Origin: Gp13-AA77 sp035946735
Lineage (GTDB): Bacteria > Acidobacteriota > Terriglobia > UBA7540
DNA length: 64,000 bases
Assembly: GCA_035946735.1 (NCBI GenBank)
Contig: DASYYZ010000024.1
Coordinates: forward strand, 20,689 to 84,688
Direction: 5' to 3'
Shown: piece by piece, positions 25,901 through 31,610 of the stretch
How the letters are laid out: each line of letters starts with the position of its first letter
How positions within the stretch are numbered: position 1 is the first letter of the stretch
Notes under the pieces: generated by a model
What the model saw: the letters and a program-made list of their open reading frames with translations, nothing else
Told to the model about the DNA's origin: nothing
Databases searched by the model: none
Translations under genes and position numbers: made by a program

Positions 25901-26089
25901 GCAGGCCTGGTGCCTGCCCGCCGATTGAGTGGTGCTGCGGGAGGGCACCCGCAAGAGGCGCCCCTACAGTCCTATGCCCTCGGTCAGGCTCGTATCGCCT
26001 ACCAAGACTTCCTCGCGCTCTGGAAAGATGCCGACCCAGACATTCCCATTCTGAAGCAGGCCAAGGCGGAATACGCGAAACTGAAGTGA
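22955..26089 (+). CDS. Membrane Ser/Thr protein kinase with TPR repeats
   Basis: This 1044-residue protein is a PknB-type kinase joined to a TPR sensor part. After a helical N-terminus (WQQVREVLHQALERPPEERS) the kinase domain covers about 70-340: LGAGGMGEVY glycine loop, VAIKVLP lysine, HRDLKPEN catalytic loop, DFGLAKL, and GYMSPEQVRG. A single membrane helix (IGALAAVLAIAALIGGEFYW) near 375 puts the rest outside. There follow a TolB-like domain (IVLADFTDATGDTVFDAALR) and TPRs (about 560-800). The ATG at 22955 overlaps the sigma stop. Near the C-terminus an in-frame repeat element (25895-25967) adds GVGAGLVPARRLSGAAGGHP, alien to the surrounding TPRs. Confidence 0.95.
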   Translation: MTAERWQQVREVLHQALERPPEERSAFLDAACAEDSSLRQEVQSLLESSDEARATLPRSTPAQRPTLRKGTAFDDYEIQTLLGAGGMGEVYRARDLRLGKDVAIKVLPSSFSADGDRLRRFEQEAQAAAALDHPNILTVYRLGTYEGSPYMVSELLEGETLRERLRSGALPVRKALDYAVQVARGLAAAHRKGITHRDLKPENLFLTEGGRVKILDFGLAKLMHSPSEGGTTETARDGTEPGTILGTAGYMSPEQVRGQATDHRSDVFAFGAILYEMLSGKRAFHGATSADTMSAVLNQDPPSLSQAVPSISPGLERVVYRCLEKNADERFQAASDLGFALEALSDAPSASQTAHVANYRTTAAPNEGVRTIWKIGALAAVLAIAALIGGEFYWPSHQSTKLTEKDTIVLADFTDATGDTVFDAALRLGLSVQLEQSPFLSLLSDNRIAQTLVMMSQPKDARLTRDLAREVCQRTGSAATIEGSIASIGSLYVLGLRAVDCHNGDLLAEEQAQATSKEQVLKALGDAATRMRRKLGESLVSIEKYNAPPEEVTTPSFEAWQAYTVGYQEQVVNDDSLAAISSFERAVRLDPKFAMAYARLGTTYSNLDESARAVENSRRGYELSDRGSERERFFIDSHYEQFATGDLEAARKVYELWAQTYPRDRLPPNNLGAIDRILGEYKNALDAIKESLRRDPENGRTYANLVLTFLELNRKDEAKATAQEAQDHHLDSAQIRFSIYDIDFLQRDEAGMQRQVAFFKDKAGQEDVMLYMQSDTAAYAGQFGRARELTRLAADSAWRAGQKEKTAVYRAEAAVREALVGNTGMAKQQAKAAVALSNGLNAEAISALALGLAGDSAEAMRLAKDLDKRSPRDTLVRCEYVPTITAASILGIGHTSKDGRKAVEALAAAAPYELGDPPKTLNVALYPVYLRGQAYLAAHKGAAAAAEFQKILDHPGVVVNEPIGALAHLGLGRGEALEAGVGAGLVPARRLSGAAGGHPQEAPLQSYALGQARIAYQDFLALWKDADPDIPILKQAKAEYAKLK
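25895..25967. repeat. Intragenic palindromic repeat element inside kinase gene
   Basis: The 73-bp element has inverted ends (GTAGGGGC at 25895-25902 and GCCCCTAC at 25960-25967) and an inner hairpin, GGGCAGGC with GCCTGCCC. It is read through in frame as GAGLVPAR.. ..GHPQEAPLQ, a peptide I recognise from translated intergenic repeats in this phylum. It splits a TPR-like region near the C-terminus without breaking the frame. Confidence 0.7.
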
Positions 26090-26111
26090 CGGAATGACCC
26101 GGTAACGCGGG

Positions 26112-26199
26112 CGCCCGCCTGCCCGTACCCCCGCCGCCGGAAAGAGATCCCCACGCAGGAACCTGCCGTAGCGGCAGTCGGAGCTTGCCCTGGCAGGGA
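26112..26199. repeat. Dispersed repeat copy B
   Basis: This second copy of the 88-bp element of 15306-15393 lies 22 bp after the kinase-TPR stop and before the convergent multicopper oxidase gene. The shared blocks are CGCCCGCCTGCCCGTACCCC and CACGCAGGAACCTGCCGTAG. Confidence 0.8.
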
Positions 26200-26259
26200 A
26201 CCGCCGGGTAGGGTGGGTGGATTCTTCAACGGCCTGGTATGGTCTCCTTCTGGCGCTCT

Positions 26260-27798
26260 CTAGCCGTGGTGGCCCATGCCGGGCATGTTCGGCAAAGGTT
26301 GACCTTTGCGAACCCGTTCCATGACTTGGTCGTATTTGTCGGGGGGTAGGACGCGGACAAAAGTCATCATACCTTGCATGAAGCCGCTCCATCCCGGTCG
26401 CAATCCGTAGTTCTGCGGCTTCTGGACCATGTCGTCCATCGCCATCCTGGGGCCTTCCATATAGGCGTCCTGCGGGAAACCCGGCACACTGTTTGCATTC
26501 GGGCTGACATCGGCCTTCATGTTCATTCCGGACATCTGATGCGTCTCGCCACGCTGCATTGCCGGCATATCGCGCGGCATCGCAGCCTCGGCCTTTTCCG
26601 GGGAGAGAGGAATGTCGCCAACTGGTTGGTCGTTCGTCGATCCCACTCCCAGACCACGACCCAGGCTTGGACCGTAGTCCTCTCCCATCGGCGCGCCCGG
26701 CGTCCCCGTCAGCATCCCCATGCCGTTTTCCATGGAGACTCCCGCCGGCATACCGCTCTCGAGCCGGGTTATAGGACCGACGCTCGAAGACATCTGGTTC
26801 ATCATGTGGTGCGGCAAGTGGCAGTGCAGCATCCAGTCGCCGGGATTGTTGGCGACGAACTCGAGGTCCCGCGCCTGGGCGACGCCGACCAGCACTGTGT
26901 TGCCCGGATACCACGTTTCCTTTGGACTTCTGCCGCCCTCGGTGCCGGTGATGACGAAGGTGTGTCCATGCAAGTGAACGGGGTGATGATCCATTCCCAG
27001 GTTAATCAGCCGGACGCGCACGCGGTCTCCGAGCCGTACAATTAGCGGCGTGGTGGCGGGACCCGTCTTGCCATTTAGCAGCAGCCAGTTGAACTCCATG
27101 TTCATGGTGTTGGGCACGGTGTTATTCGGAAGCACGGCGTATTCCTGCAGCAGGATGACAAAGTCCTGGTCGACCCGAGGCTCGTAGGGCGTCTTGGGAT
27201 GCATAATGAACGCCCCCAACATCCCCAGCATTTCCTGCATGGCCATGTGGGAGTGATAGAAATAGGTGCCTTCCTGGTGCAGAGTGAACTCGTAGACGAA
27301 CCGGCCGCCGGGCTTTATGGGGTCCTGGCTGATACCGGGCCCGCCGTCCATATTGTGGGGAATCTCGAAGCCGTGCCAGTGCATCGAGGTGGGTTCGGGC
27401 AAGTGGTTGTCGACGACGATGCGCACACGATCTCCCTCGGTGATCTGAATGGTTGGGCCCGGAGAGGTTCCGTTGTAGCCCCAAACATCAATCGTCTTGC
27501 CTGGAAGGATTTGTTGCTTCACGGGTTCTGCCACGAGATGAAAAACCTTGACACCGTTGTCTATTTGCCAAGGCAGGTCAGGAATATCCGGCGTCTGAAG
27601 GGGGACGAAGGCTCGTCCGGAGGGCTGGTTCCGGATCAGTGTCGCCCGGGTCATCTTCGCGTGTGTCGGGTCATGCTGCATGTTCATGTGATCCTGCTCG
27701 ATGGCTTGGGCCTTGGGACCGGCCCAAGCCGGAGTGCTGGCGAAGGCGCCAGCTCCTACTAAAGCCTTGCGGAAGAAATTTCTTCGGCTCTCGATCAT
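26260..27798 (-). CDS. Tat-exported multicopper oxidase, Met/His-rich
   Basis: This 512-residue periplasmic copper oxidase belongs to the CopA/laccase-like group. A twin-arginine signal (ESRRNFFRKALVGAGAFAST) opens it. Four copper-ligand motifs are in order: HWHGFE (about 143), HSHMAMQEM (about 182), HPVHLHGHTF (about 278) and HCHLPHHMMNQM (about 330). The type-1 copper cysteine lies in HCHLPHH. After the last motif about 150 residues rich in Met, Gly and His follow (MPRDMPAMQRGETHQMSGMN), which probably hold extra Cu(I) sites as in CueO/CopA. AAGGAGC precedes the ATG. It probably oxidises Cu(I) for copper tolerance, though another substrate is possible. A palindrome lies about 85 bp upstream. 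Confidence 0.93.
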   Translation of the reverse strand: MIESRRNFFRKALVGAGAFASTPAWAGPKAQAIEQDHMNMQHDPTHAKMTRATLIRNQPSGRAFVPLQTPDIPDLPWQIDNGVKVFHLVAEPVKQQILPGKTIDVWGYNGTSPGPTIQITEGDRVRIVVDNHLPEPTSMHWHGFEIPHNMDGGPGISQDPIKPGGRFVYEFTLHQEGTYFYHSHMAMQEMLGMLGAFIMHPKTPYEPRVDQDFVILLQEYAVLPNNTVPNTMNMEFNWLLLNGKTGPATTPLIVRLGDRVRVRLINLGMDHHPVHLHGHTFVITGTEGGRSPKETWYPGNTVLVGVAQARDLEFVANNPGDWMLHCHLPHHMMNQMSSSVGPITRLESGMPAGVSMENGMGMLTGTPGAPMGEDYGPSLGRGLGVGSTNDQPVGDIPLSPEKAEAAMPRDMPAMQRGETHQMSGMNMKADVSPNANSVPGFPQDAYMEGPRMAMDDMVQKPQNYGLRPGWSGFMQGMMTFVRVLPPDKYDQVMERVRKGQPLPNMPGMGHHG

Positions 27799-28195
27799 GG
27801 TATTTGCTCCTTATCAAACGTCCCGGCGGACGACGCGCCTTCCGCCCGGCAGTTCCCCGACTTTCAGGCGAAAGAAAAGTGTGCAATATTTGCACAAAAG
27901 CGTTCACAGGGACACTATAAACCCGGCAATTGTCACGGCCAAACGCGTTCATAGGGACGCAAGAACCCGGGCCGGGGAACACATCTCCGACCGTTTCTAG
28001 CTCTTAGCGGGGTACCCCTACTTGGGTCGAGCGCGCGATGAAGATTTGCGCCCAGGTCGAGGGCCTGACGCTGGCAACGCTCGATAAGCGGCCGCGCGCC
28101 GCCGCCGGACGCGCTGGGGTGGAGCTGTTCCGGCCTGGTCAGGCCCGAGGCGAAGCTAGAGAGGGCGGACTGGCGCACAGCCTGAGCACAAGCAG
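27799..28195. other. Intergenic region with palindrome and repeated motif
   Basis: No gene is seen. It holds the palindrome TGTGCAA-TAT-TTGCACA (27880-27896) and two copies of a 16-mer, GCGTTCACAGGGACAC (27900-27915) and GCGTTCATAGGGACGC (27945-27960), 45 bp apart. This arrangement recurs in inverted orientation at 60095-60146. The rest is GC-rich sequence with no supported frame. Confidence 0.55.
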
Positions 28196-28241
28196 TTGGC
28201 AGTTTGCCTCAGACTGAGGCATAGTGGTGACATATGCCTCA
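28196..28241 (+). promoter_or_regulatory. Promoter and overlapping RHH-type operator
   Basis: TTGGCA (28196-28201), 18 bp, and CATAGT (28220-28225) form the promoter. Between them, TGCCTCA-GAC-TGAGGCA (28205-28221) is a perfect inverted repeat. A third TGCCTCA (28235-28241) overlaps the start codon, and TGAGGCATA/TATGCCTCA (28215-28223 and 28233-28241) make a second perfect inverted repeat with a 9-bp spacer. Such multiple half-sites fit cooperative binding of ribbon-helix-helix dimers. Confidence 0.7.
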
Positions 28242-28542
28242 CTCTCAAGTGACAGCTACAAAACGGGACCGGCGCGGGGCCAAGACCGGCAGGCGTAAGC
28301 TCGAGTTGCGATATACGGTGAGCCTGCCGCCCGGACTCGCCCATCGTGTCGAGCGGTATGCCGAGACAGTTGACACGAGTAGGAGCAAGGCGATCGCTGC
28401 GCTCGTGCGCTTTGGCCTGGACGGCCAGGAGAACCGAAAACGGGAGTTCTTCAAGAGGCTGAGGCAAAACCTTGCCGGCGGCGATCCGCAGAACGAAGAT
28501 CAGCTCGTTGATGAGTTCCGGGCCCTGATCCTCGGCTGTTGA
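28234..28542 (+). CDS. Ribbon-helix-helix (CopG-like) DNA-binding protein
   Basis: This 102-residue protein has a basic N-terminus (TKRDRRGAKTGRRK), then a ribbon-helix-helix fold: strand KLELRYTVSLPPGLAHRVER and helix B with TSRSKAIAALVRFGLDG (residues 25-68). The C-terminal part is helical and charged (REFFKRLRQNLAGG). In this family the N-terminal strand pairs in a dimer and contacts the major groove. The gene starts in a dense array of TGCCTCA half-sites that it most likely binds, so autoregulation is expected. It is followed 3 bp later by a small gene of unknown family, an arrangement like toxin-antitoxin pairs, in which this would be the antitoxin. Confidence 0.82.
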   Translation: MPHSQVTATKRDRRGAKTGRRKLELRYTVSLPPGLAHRVERYAETVDTSRSKAIAALVRFGLDGQENRKREFFKRLRQNLAGGDPQNEDQLVDEFRALILGC

Positions 28543-28545
28543 CGC

Positions 28546-28788
28546 ATGCCAAAGATTCAGTGGGAACGACTCCCCAGAGAAAGGTGGGCTCACCTTCGCG
28601 ACCGCGCCCAGCAGCGGGAGATCTCCGAGGAAGACCTGTTTGAACTTGCGGAGTGGAAAGCTCAAGACCCCGACGTGCCCGACGCGGACTGGTACAAGGA
28701 TTTCGGAACTTTTAAACTGTGTGGTACGGGGAGATATCCGAGCACGTTCCTTCTGGCGGGTCAGGCCGCGCGCGGCAAGCGCTTGTGA
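28546..28788 (+). CDS. Small partner protein of the RHH gene, unknown family
   Basis: This 80-residue protein (MPKIQWERLPRERWAHLRDR, then SEEDLFELAEWKAQDPDVPD and DWYKDFGTFKLCGTGRYPST) is not a family with a function known to me. Its start lies 3 bp after the RHH stop, so it is co-translated. The first half is a charged helix and the second half a compact tail with W-Y-K-D-F and a single Cys. No toxin catalytic motif (RelE, PIN, MazF) is visible. By position it would be the toxin or effector of a pair. The alternative is that both are subunits of one regulator. Base composition is closer to the host than that of the cassette that follows. Confidence 0.6.
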   Translation: MPKIQWERLPRERWAHLRDRAQQREISEEDLFELAEWKAQDPDVPDADWYKDFGTFKLCGTGRYPSTFLLAGQAARGKRL

Positions 28789-28959
28789 GGGCACGTCAGT
28801 CAGGTTTGGCGTGATGCAGGCGGATGATGCACATCGAATCCTGATTTCGCGTCCAAAACTCGCCTCCCGGCGGTCCGGTGACTCGCACACGCGGCAGCTC
28901 GAGGGGAGACGTAGGCGCCACCCGCATGACGCTAGCGGTAGTTGCCGACATTTCCCTTG

Positions 28960-28988
28960 TTTACAAGCGGCCAAATTTGTTCTACTGT
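28960..28988 (+). promoter_or_regulatory. Candidate promoter of the HTH/nuclease cassette
   Basis: TTTACA (28960-28965, 5/6 to the -35 consensus), 17 bp, then TACTGT (28983-28988, 3/6). A transcript would begin about 28995, close to the possible start codons at 29000 and 29012, so the leader would be very short. It is the only promoter-like pair I see before the cassette. Confidence 0.4.
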
Positions 28989-29011
28989 GCCCATGCTGGA
29001 TGTCGATCACT

Positions 29012-29257
29012 ATGGAAAACGAGCTATTGGAGAACATCAACAGAAACCTTGAGGTGATTATTGGCTTGCTGCTCCGCAGCCTGCCCGATTCAGACGCCGC
29101 ACACCTTCGCGGGCGCATTGTCATGCTGAATGACATGGGCATGCGGCCGAAGGATATCGCAAGAGTGTTGGGTAAATCAACGAATCACATTAACGTTGAA
29201 TTGTCGCGGAGCCGCAAGCCAAAGAGGAAGAGAGGGGTAGAGCGTGAAGAAGGCTAG
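29012..29257 (+). CDS. Tiny HTH protein 1 of cassette
   Basis: This 81-residue protein has an N-terminal amphipathic helix with a hydrophobic patch (ELLENINRNLEVIIGLLLRS), then a sigma-region-4-like helix-turn-helix (LNDMGMRPKDIARVLGKSTN and HINVELSRSRK), and a basic tail. The start could also be ATG 29000 (MSITM); neither has a clear ribosome binding site, which fits a very short leader. The third gene of the cassette shares the same layout, including the text VVIGLLLR versus VIIGLLLR. It overlaps the next gene by 14 bp. I infer DNA binding from the HTH; the partner and target are unknown. Confidence 0.65.
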   Translation: MENELLENINRNLEVIIGLLLRSLPDSDAAHLRGRIVMLNDMGMRPKDIARVLGKSTNHINVELSRSRKPKRKRGVEREEG

Positions 29258-29441
29258 CAGCACTGAAGAGCTTCTTGTGGCCCAATCAGAACTCATTCGA
29301 GACATGTTTATTACCGAGTTAACGATCGCGGGCGTACCGCAACGAGAGATCGCGAAAGTCGTGCGGGTCAACCTGAACCGCGTAAATCGCATCGCCAAGT
29401 CCTTGCGCAAACGAAACAAAAATAGTAACGGAGAGAACTAA
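29244..29441 (+). CDS. Tiny HTH protein 2 of cassette
   Basis: This 65-residue protein starts at GTG 29244 with GAGAGGGG about 6 bases ahead. It shows a helix (STEELLVAQSELIRDMFITE) then a homeodomain-like HTH (GVPQREIAKVVRVNLNRVNR) and a basic end. It overlaps the gene before by 14 bp, and its TAA abuts the ATG of the gene after, so the three are translated as a chain. It is a different sequence from proteins 1 and 3 but has the same size and fold pattern. Function is unknown; binding DNA as a multimer with its neighbours is a guess. Confidence 0.62.
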   Translation: MKKASSTEELLVAQSELIRDMFITELTIAGVPQREIAKVVRVNLNRVNRIAKSLRKRNKNSNGEN

Positions 29442-29726
29442 ATGGCCGAAGCGGACGTGCTCGAAAAACAGTCGCGCAAGTTGAACGTCGTCATCGGACT
29501 CCTACTGCGCGTACTGTTAAAGGACGAGGATTTCACACAAAGGAAGAGGAAAGGGACCGGTGAGTTGGCCGTGTACTTGAAGCGACACGGTCTTGAGTAC
29601 CCAAGACATTGCGGCTATACTCGATTCCCCAGTCGCAAGCGTGCGCGAGTTGGTCGGCCGGAGCAGCCGAAGAAAGAAGCCGTGATCGTACGCGTGCTGG
29701 TGAACCCCTTGCGCCTAAAACCTTAG
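29442..29726 (+). CDS. Tiny HTH protein 3 of cassette, with apparent +1 frameshift
   Basis: The frame opens right after the previous stop (TAAATG). The first 48 residues (VLEKQSRKLNVVIGLLLRVL, GELAVYLKRHGL) match the layout of protein 1. Beyond residue 50 the frame loses sense, while the +1 frame from 29596 reads STQDIAAILDSPVASVRELV and RSSRRKK and ends at TGA 29685. That is a clean HTH that aligns with DIARVLGKSTNHINVELSRS of protein 1. So the true product probably ends at 29685. The break near CTT-GAG (29592-29597) is a one-base insertion, a sequencing error, or a slip site. Coordinates given are for the unshifted frame. Confidence 0.6.
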   Translation: MAEADVLEKQSRKLNVVIGLLLRVLLKDEDFTQRKRKGTGELAVYLKRHGLEYPRHCGYTRFPSRKRARVGRPEQPKKEAVIVRVLVNPLRLKP

Positions 29727-29813
29727 AGCATGATAGGCGACCGGAAGCCACAATCATATGACTTCCACGCGGACATTCGCCTGCATAAGGCAGAGAGCGA
29801 AGGACGGCAGCAA

Positions 29814-30254
29814 ATGAGGGCACGGAATGGCAAGGAAGAACCCTACCAGCAAATATTGCACCGGCTCGCGCATATCGAACATAAGGTGGATTCGATAGAT
29901 GAGACGAACGCGTTTGCGCTGCGGGCGGAGGCAGAAAAGCATCAGGGGACAGTCAAGAAGATTTTCAAGAAGAGTAAGCGGAGGGCGCAGGTCTATCTGG
30001 CTGCCGATGGTACTTGGGGCGTGGCTGAGATCGCCAAGCATCTCAGAATGAAACAACCAAATGTGAGCCCAGACCTAAGAATCCTGAAAGAGGAAGGGCT
30101 TCTGGAGCTTATAGACGCCTCTGGTAGGCAGGATTTCTGGGCGAAAAAGACAATCGACAAAACGCTCCGCATCTCCAAGTATCTCTGTGAGGAATACAGC
30201 CTAAAGCCTGACGGGCGCCCTAACAGTGAAGGCAAAGACAAGAGGAGGAAATAG
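29814..30254 (+). CDS. Coiled-coil plus winged-helix protein of cassette
   Basis: This 146-residue protein has an N-terminal coiled coil (EEPYQQILHRLAHIEHKVDS, EAEKHQGTVKKIFKKSKRRA) and a winged helix of MarR/ArsR kind (YLAADGTWGVAEIAKHLRMK, QPNVSPDLRILKEEGLLELI, then KKTIDKTLRISKYL). I chose ATG 29814, with GAAGGA 9 bases ahead; the frame is open from 29730 but that start has no site. It is the largest DNA-binding protein of the cassette. Its helix after the wing (RISKYLCEEYSLKP) may mediate contacts. It follows the three tiny HTH genes on the same strand and precedes the nuclease pair. A role as regulator or as DNA-recognition subunit is open. Confidence 0.68.
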   Translation: MRARNGKEEPYQQILHRLAHIEHKVDSIDETNAFALRAEAEKHQGTVKKIFKKSKRRAQVYLAADGTWGVAEIAKHLRMKQPNVSPDLRILKEEGLLELIDASGRQDFWAKKTIDKTLRISKYLCEEYSLKPDGRPNSEGKDKRRK

Positions 30255-30275
30255 CTGGATGGCGCACAAATCGGA

Positions 30276-30581
30276 ATGATCTTCTCAATCCAAACTTACC
30301 TAGAAGACTATTTCAATCGACGTGGGCTTGGCGATCCCGACCAGTACGCCGTCGCGCTGGCGAGGTTGTATGACCGCGAGCGTCACGGCACGACTGCGCC
30401 CGTCTTTCTGGCCGCGATGAAGCGCATTAGGACGATTTTTTATAAGCGCAACAATCATATCGAGCGTGACAAGTTTGACCGGAAGATGCTGACCCTCTTA
30501 GACAGTAAGTTTAAAAAAAAAGACTATTCTTCGTGTCAAAGGCAGTCGCCAAAAGAGTTGAAGCCTCCGGCAGCAGCCTAG
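30276..30581 (+). CDS. Cassette protein of unknown family, upstream of nuclease
   Basis: The conserved-looking part is residues 1-82: MIFSIQTYLEDYFNRRGLGD, DPDQYAVALARLYDRERHGT, KRIRTIFYKRNNHIERDKFD, ending LLDSKFKKK. It is helical and basic. After KKK the frame reads into serine-rich text (DYSSCQRQSPKELKPPAAA) that looks non-native. This break coincides with a run of nine A (30513-30521). A -1 slip there would continue into the nuclease frame as KKKRLFFVSKAV. A six-codon reading frame at 30259-30279 behind GGAGGAAAT overlaps this ATG (ATGA) and could couple translation from the preceding gene. I do not recognise a family. Confidence 0.6.
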   Translation: MIFSIQTYLEDYFNRRGLGDPDQYAVALARLYDRERHGTTAPVFLAAMKRIRTIFYKRNNHIERDKFDRKMLTLLDSKFKKKDYSSCQRQSPKELKPPAAA

Positions 30582-31063
30582 CGAAATGTCCTCGCGTTAC
30601 CATCCGCAAATTCCTTGAAGAGTTCAAGAGCACAATCGAGGCCGAGGCAGTAAATTCGTTTTGGGAATCGCGAACCGAGGGAAAGCTGAAGAAACGTCCG
30701 GAGAAGCACGGGCAGGAACTTCTCGGTGTGTTCGCTCGTGCAAAACTGGCAGCAAGGGGATCCGCAATCCGAGAGGCGGTGTCTGGCATTGGATTCGTGG
30801 ATGTGCTTGTGACGTTCTCATCTGGACTGCTTCACGTGATCGAATTGAAAATGTTGAAGGGCAAGGATATCCCGGGGCCAGCACAACTGGCGATATACAT
30901 GAACCACAAGCGGCGACCGGAGGGCTGGCTTGTCTTCTTTGATGCACGTAAACCGAATGGGAGGCCGGCCGTCCCAACCGTGTTCAAGAAACCGTCTGGA
31001 ACGATAAGAGCTGTTCTGATTGACATCAATCCGTTAGCGCCGAGTAGACAGAGCGAGGCATGA
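30533..31063 (+). CDS. PD-(D/E)XK-superfamily nuclease-like protein
   Basis: This 176-residue protein carries the core of a PD-(D/E)XK nuclease: GFVDVLVTF (Asp at residue 90), a hairpin, then VIELKML (Glu 104 and Lys 106), and QLAIYM (Gln 118). An upstream helix has Glu 81 (REAVSG). The N-terminal third is helical (VTIRKFLEEFKSTIEAEAVN). The GTG at 30533 has no ribosome binding site and lies inside the previous frame, so it may be made by -1 frameshifting at the A9 run or by coupling. No methylase or helicase is beside it. It is the only catalytic protein in the cassette, so it is the likely effector. A convergent stem-loop follows. Confidence 0.72.
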   Translation: MSKAVAKRVEASGSSLAKCPRVTIRKFLEEFKSTIEAEAVNSFWESRTEGKLKKRPEKHGQELLGVFARAKLAARGSAIREAVSGIGFVDVLVTFSSGLLHVIELKMLKGKDIPGPAQLAIYMNHKRRPEGWLVFFDARKPNGRPAVPTVFKKPSGTIRAVLIDINPLAPSRQSEA

Positions 31064-31103
31064 TCTCTTTTTAAGCAAGGTAGCGGAGACCGCGCTTGCC
31101 GGT

Positions 31104-31134
31104 CTGCGGCATTTCAAACCGCAAACAGCCGCAG
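31104..31134. terminator. Stem-loop between convergent genes
   Basis: CTGCGGC (31104-31110) and GCCGCAG (31128-31134) form a perfect 7-bp stem with a 17-bp loop, between the end of the nuclease gene and the convergent exported-protein gene. No T-run is present, so intrinsic termination is only possible. Confidence 0.35.
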
Positions 31135-31157
31135 ATCCAAGGGTCCAGCCAGAGCGC

Positions 31158-31610
31158 TCACTCCACGGGCACTTCCTTCAGGACGTCGTCCCAATGCTTT
31201 TCGGTCAGTTCCCAGCGTCGCTTTTCCTCGCGGTCGTGTGACGCTTTATCGGGATAAAGCGAGCGCATAATGTCCGGCTGGCGCTTATCGGCTTCATCGA
31301 GTGCCGCCCAGTCACGCCACACCATTACCACTTTGTAGTCCCAGGCGGGGCTCTCCGCGTGAAACCTTCGCTCATAAATCTTATCGCTCAGGATCAAGCC
31401 CTCTTTCTTCAGTTGTTGCAGGATGGGGCGGTGGTTCTTCAGGTAGAGCGACAACCACTCCGACGGGCCACCCGGCGTCATGCCGCCGGGCACGATTTTG
31501 TAATAGTACTCAATCGTGACGGGGGCGCCAGCTGCTTGGCCGGCGCTCCTCGAGGCAAACGCTCCCAAGCTGAGAATGAGGATCGTCGATACGAGCAGGG
31601 CCTTCTTCAT
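31158..31610 (-). CDS. Small exported protein of unknown function
   Basis: This 150-residue protein has a Sec signal (MKKALLVSTILILSLGAFAS, cleavage near AGQAAG at 26). The mature part looks like a ferredoxin-like or EthD/ABM-type domain: APVTIEYYYKIVPGGMTPGG, EWLSLYLKNHRPILQQLKKE, then AWDYKVVMVWRDWAALDEAD and a helical end (RRWELTEKHWDDVLKEVPVE). The start at 31610 has GGAGAGAGA before it; a longer frame has no site. The gene is convergent with the cassette and lies downstream of groEL on the same strand, 180 bp away. Function is unknown. Confidence 0.75.
   Translation of the reverse strand: MKKALLVSTILILSLGAFASRSAGQAAGAPVTIEYYYKIVPGGMTPGGPSEWLSLYLKNHRPILQQLKKEGLILSDKIYERRFHAESPAWDYKVVMVWRDWAALDEADKRQPDIMRSLYPDKASHDREEKRRWELTEKHWDDVLKEVPVE

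Noticed and set aside
25964..26914. Minus-strand open frame through repeat copy B and the oxidase 3' part
   Set aside because: Runs out of frame with the multicopper oxidase and only opens because of the GC-rich repeat.
27900..27960. Two 16-mers 45 bp apart considered as a CRISPR array
   Set aside because: Only two units, imperfect, short, with no cas genes near; kept as a paired motif instead.
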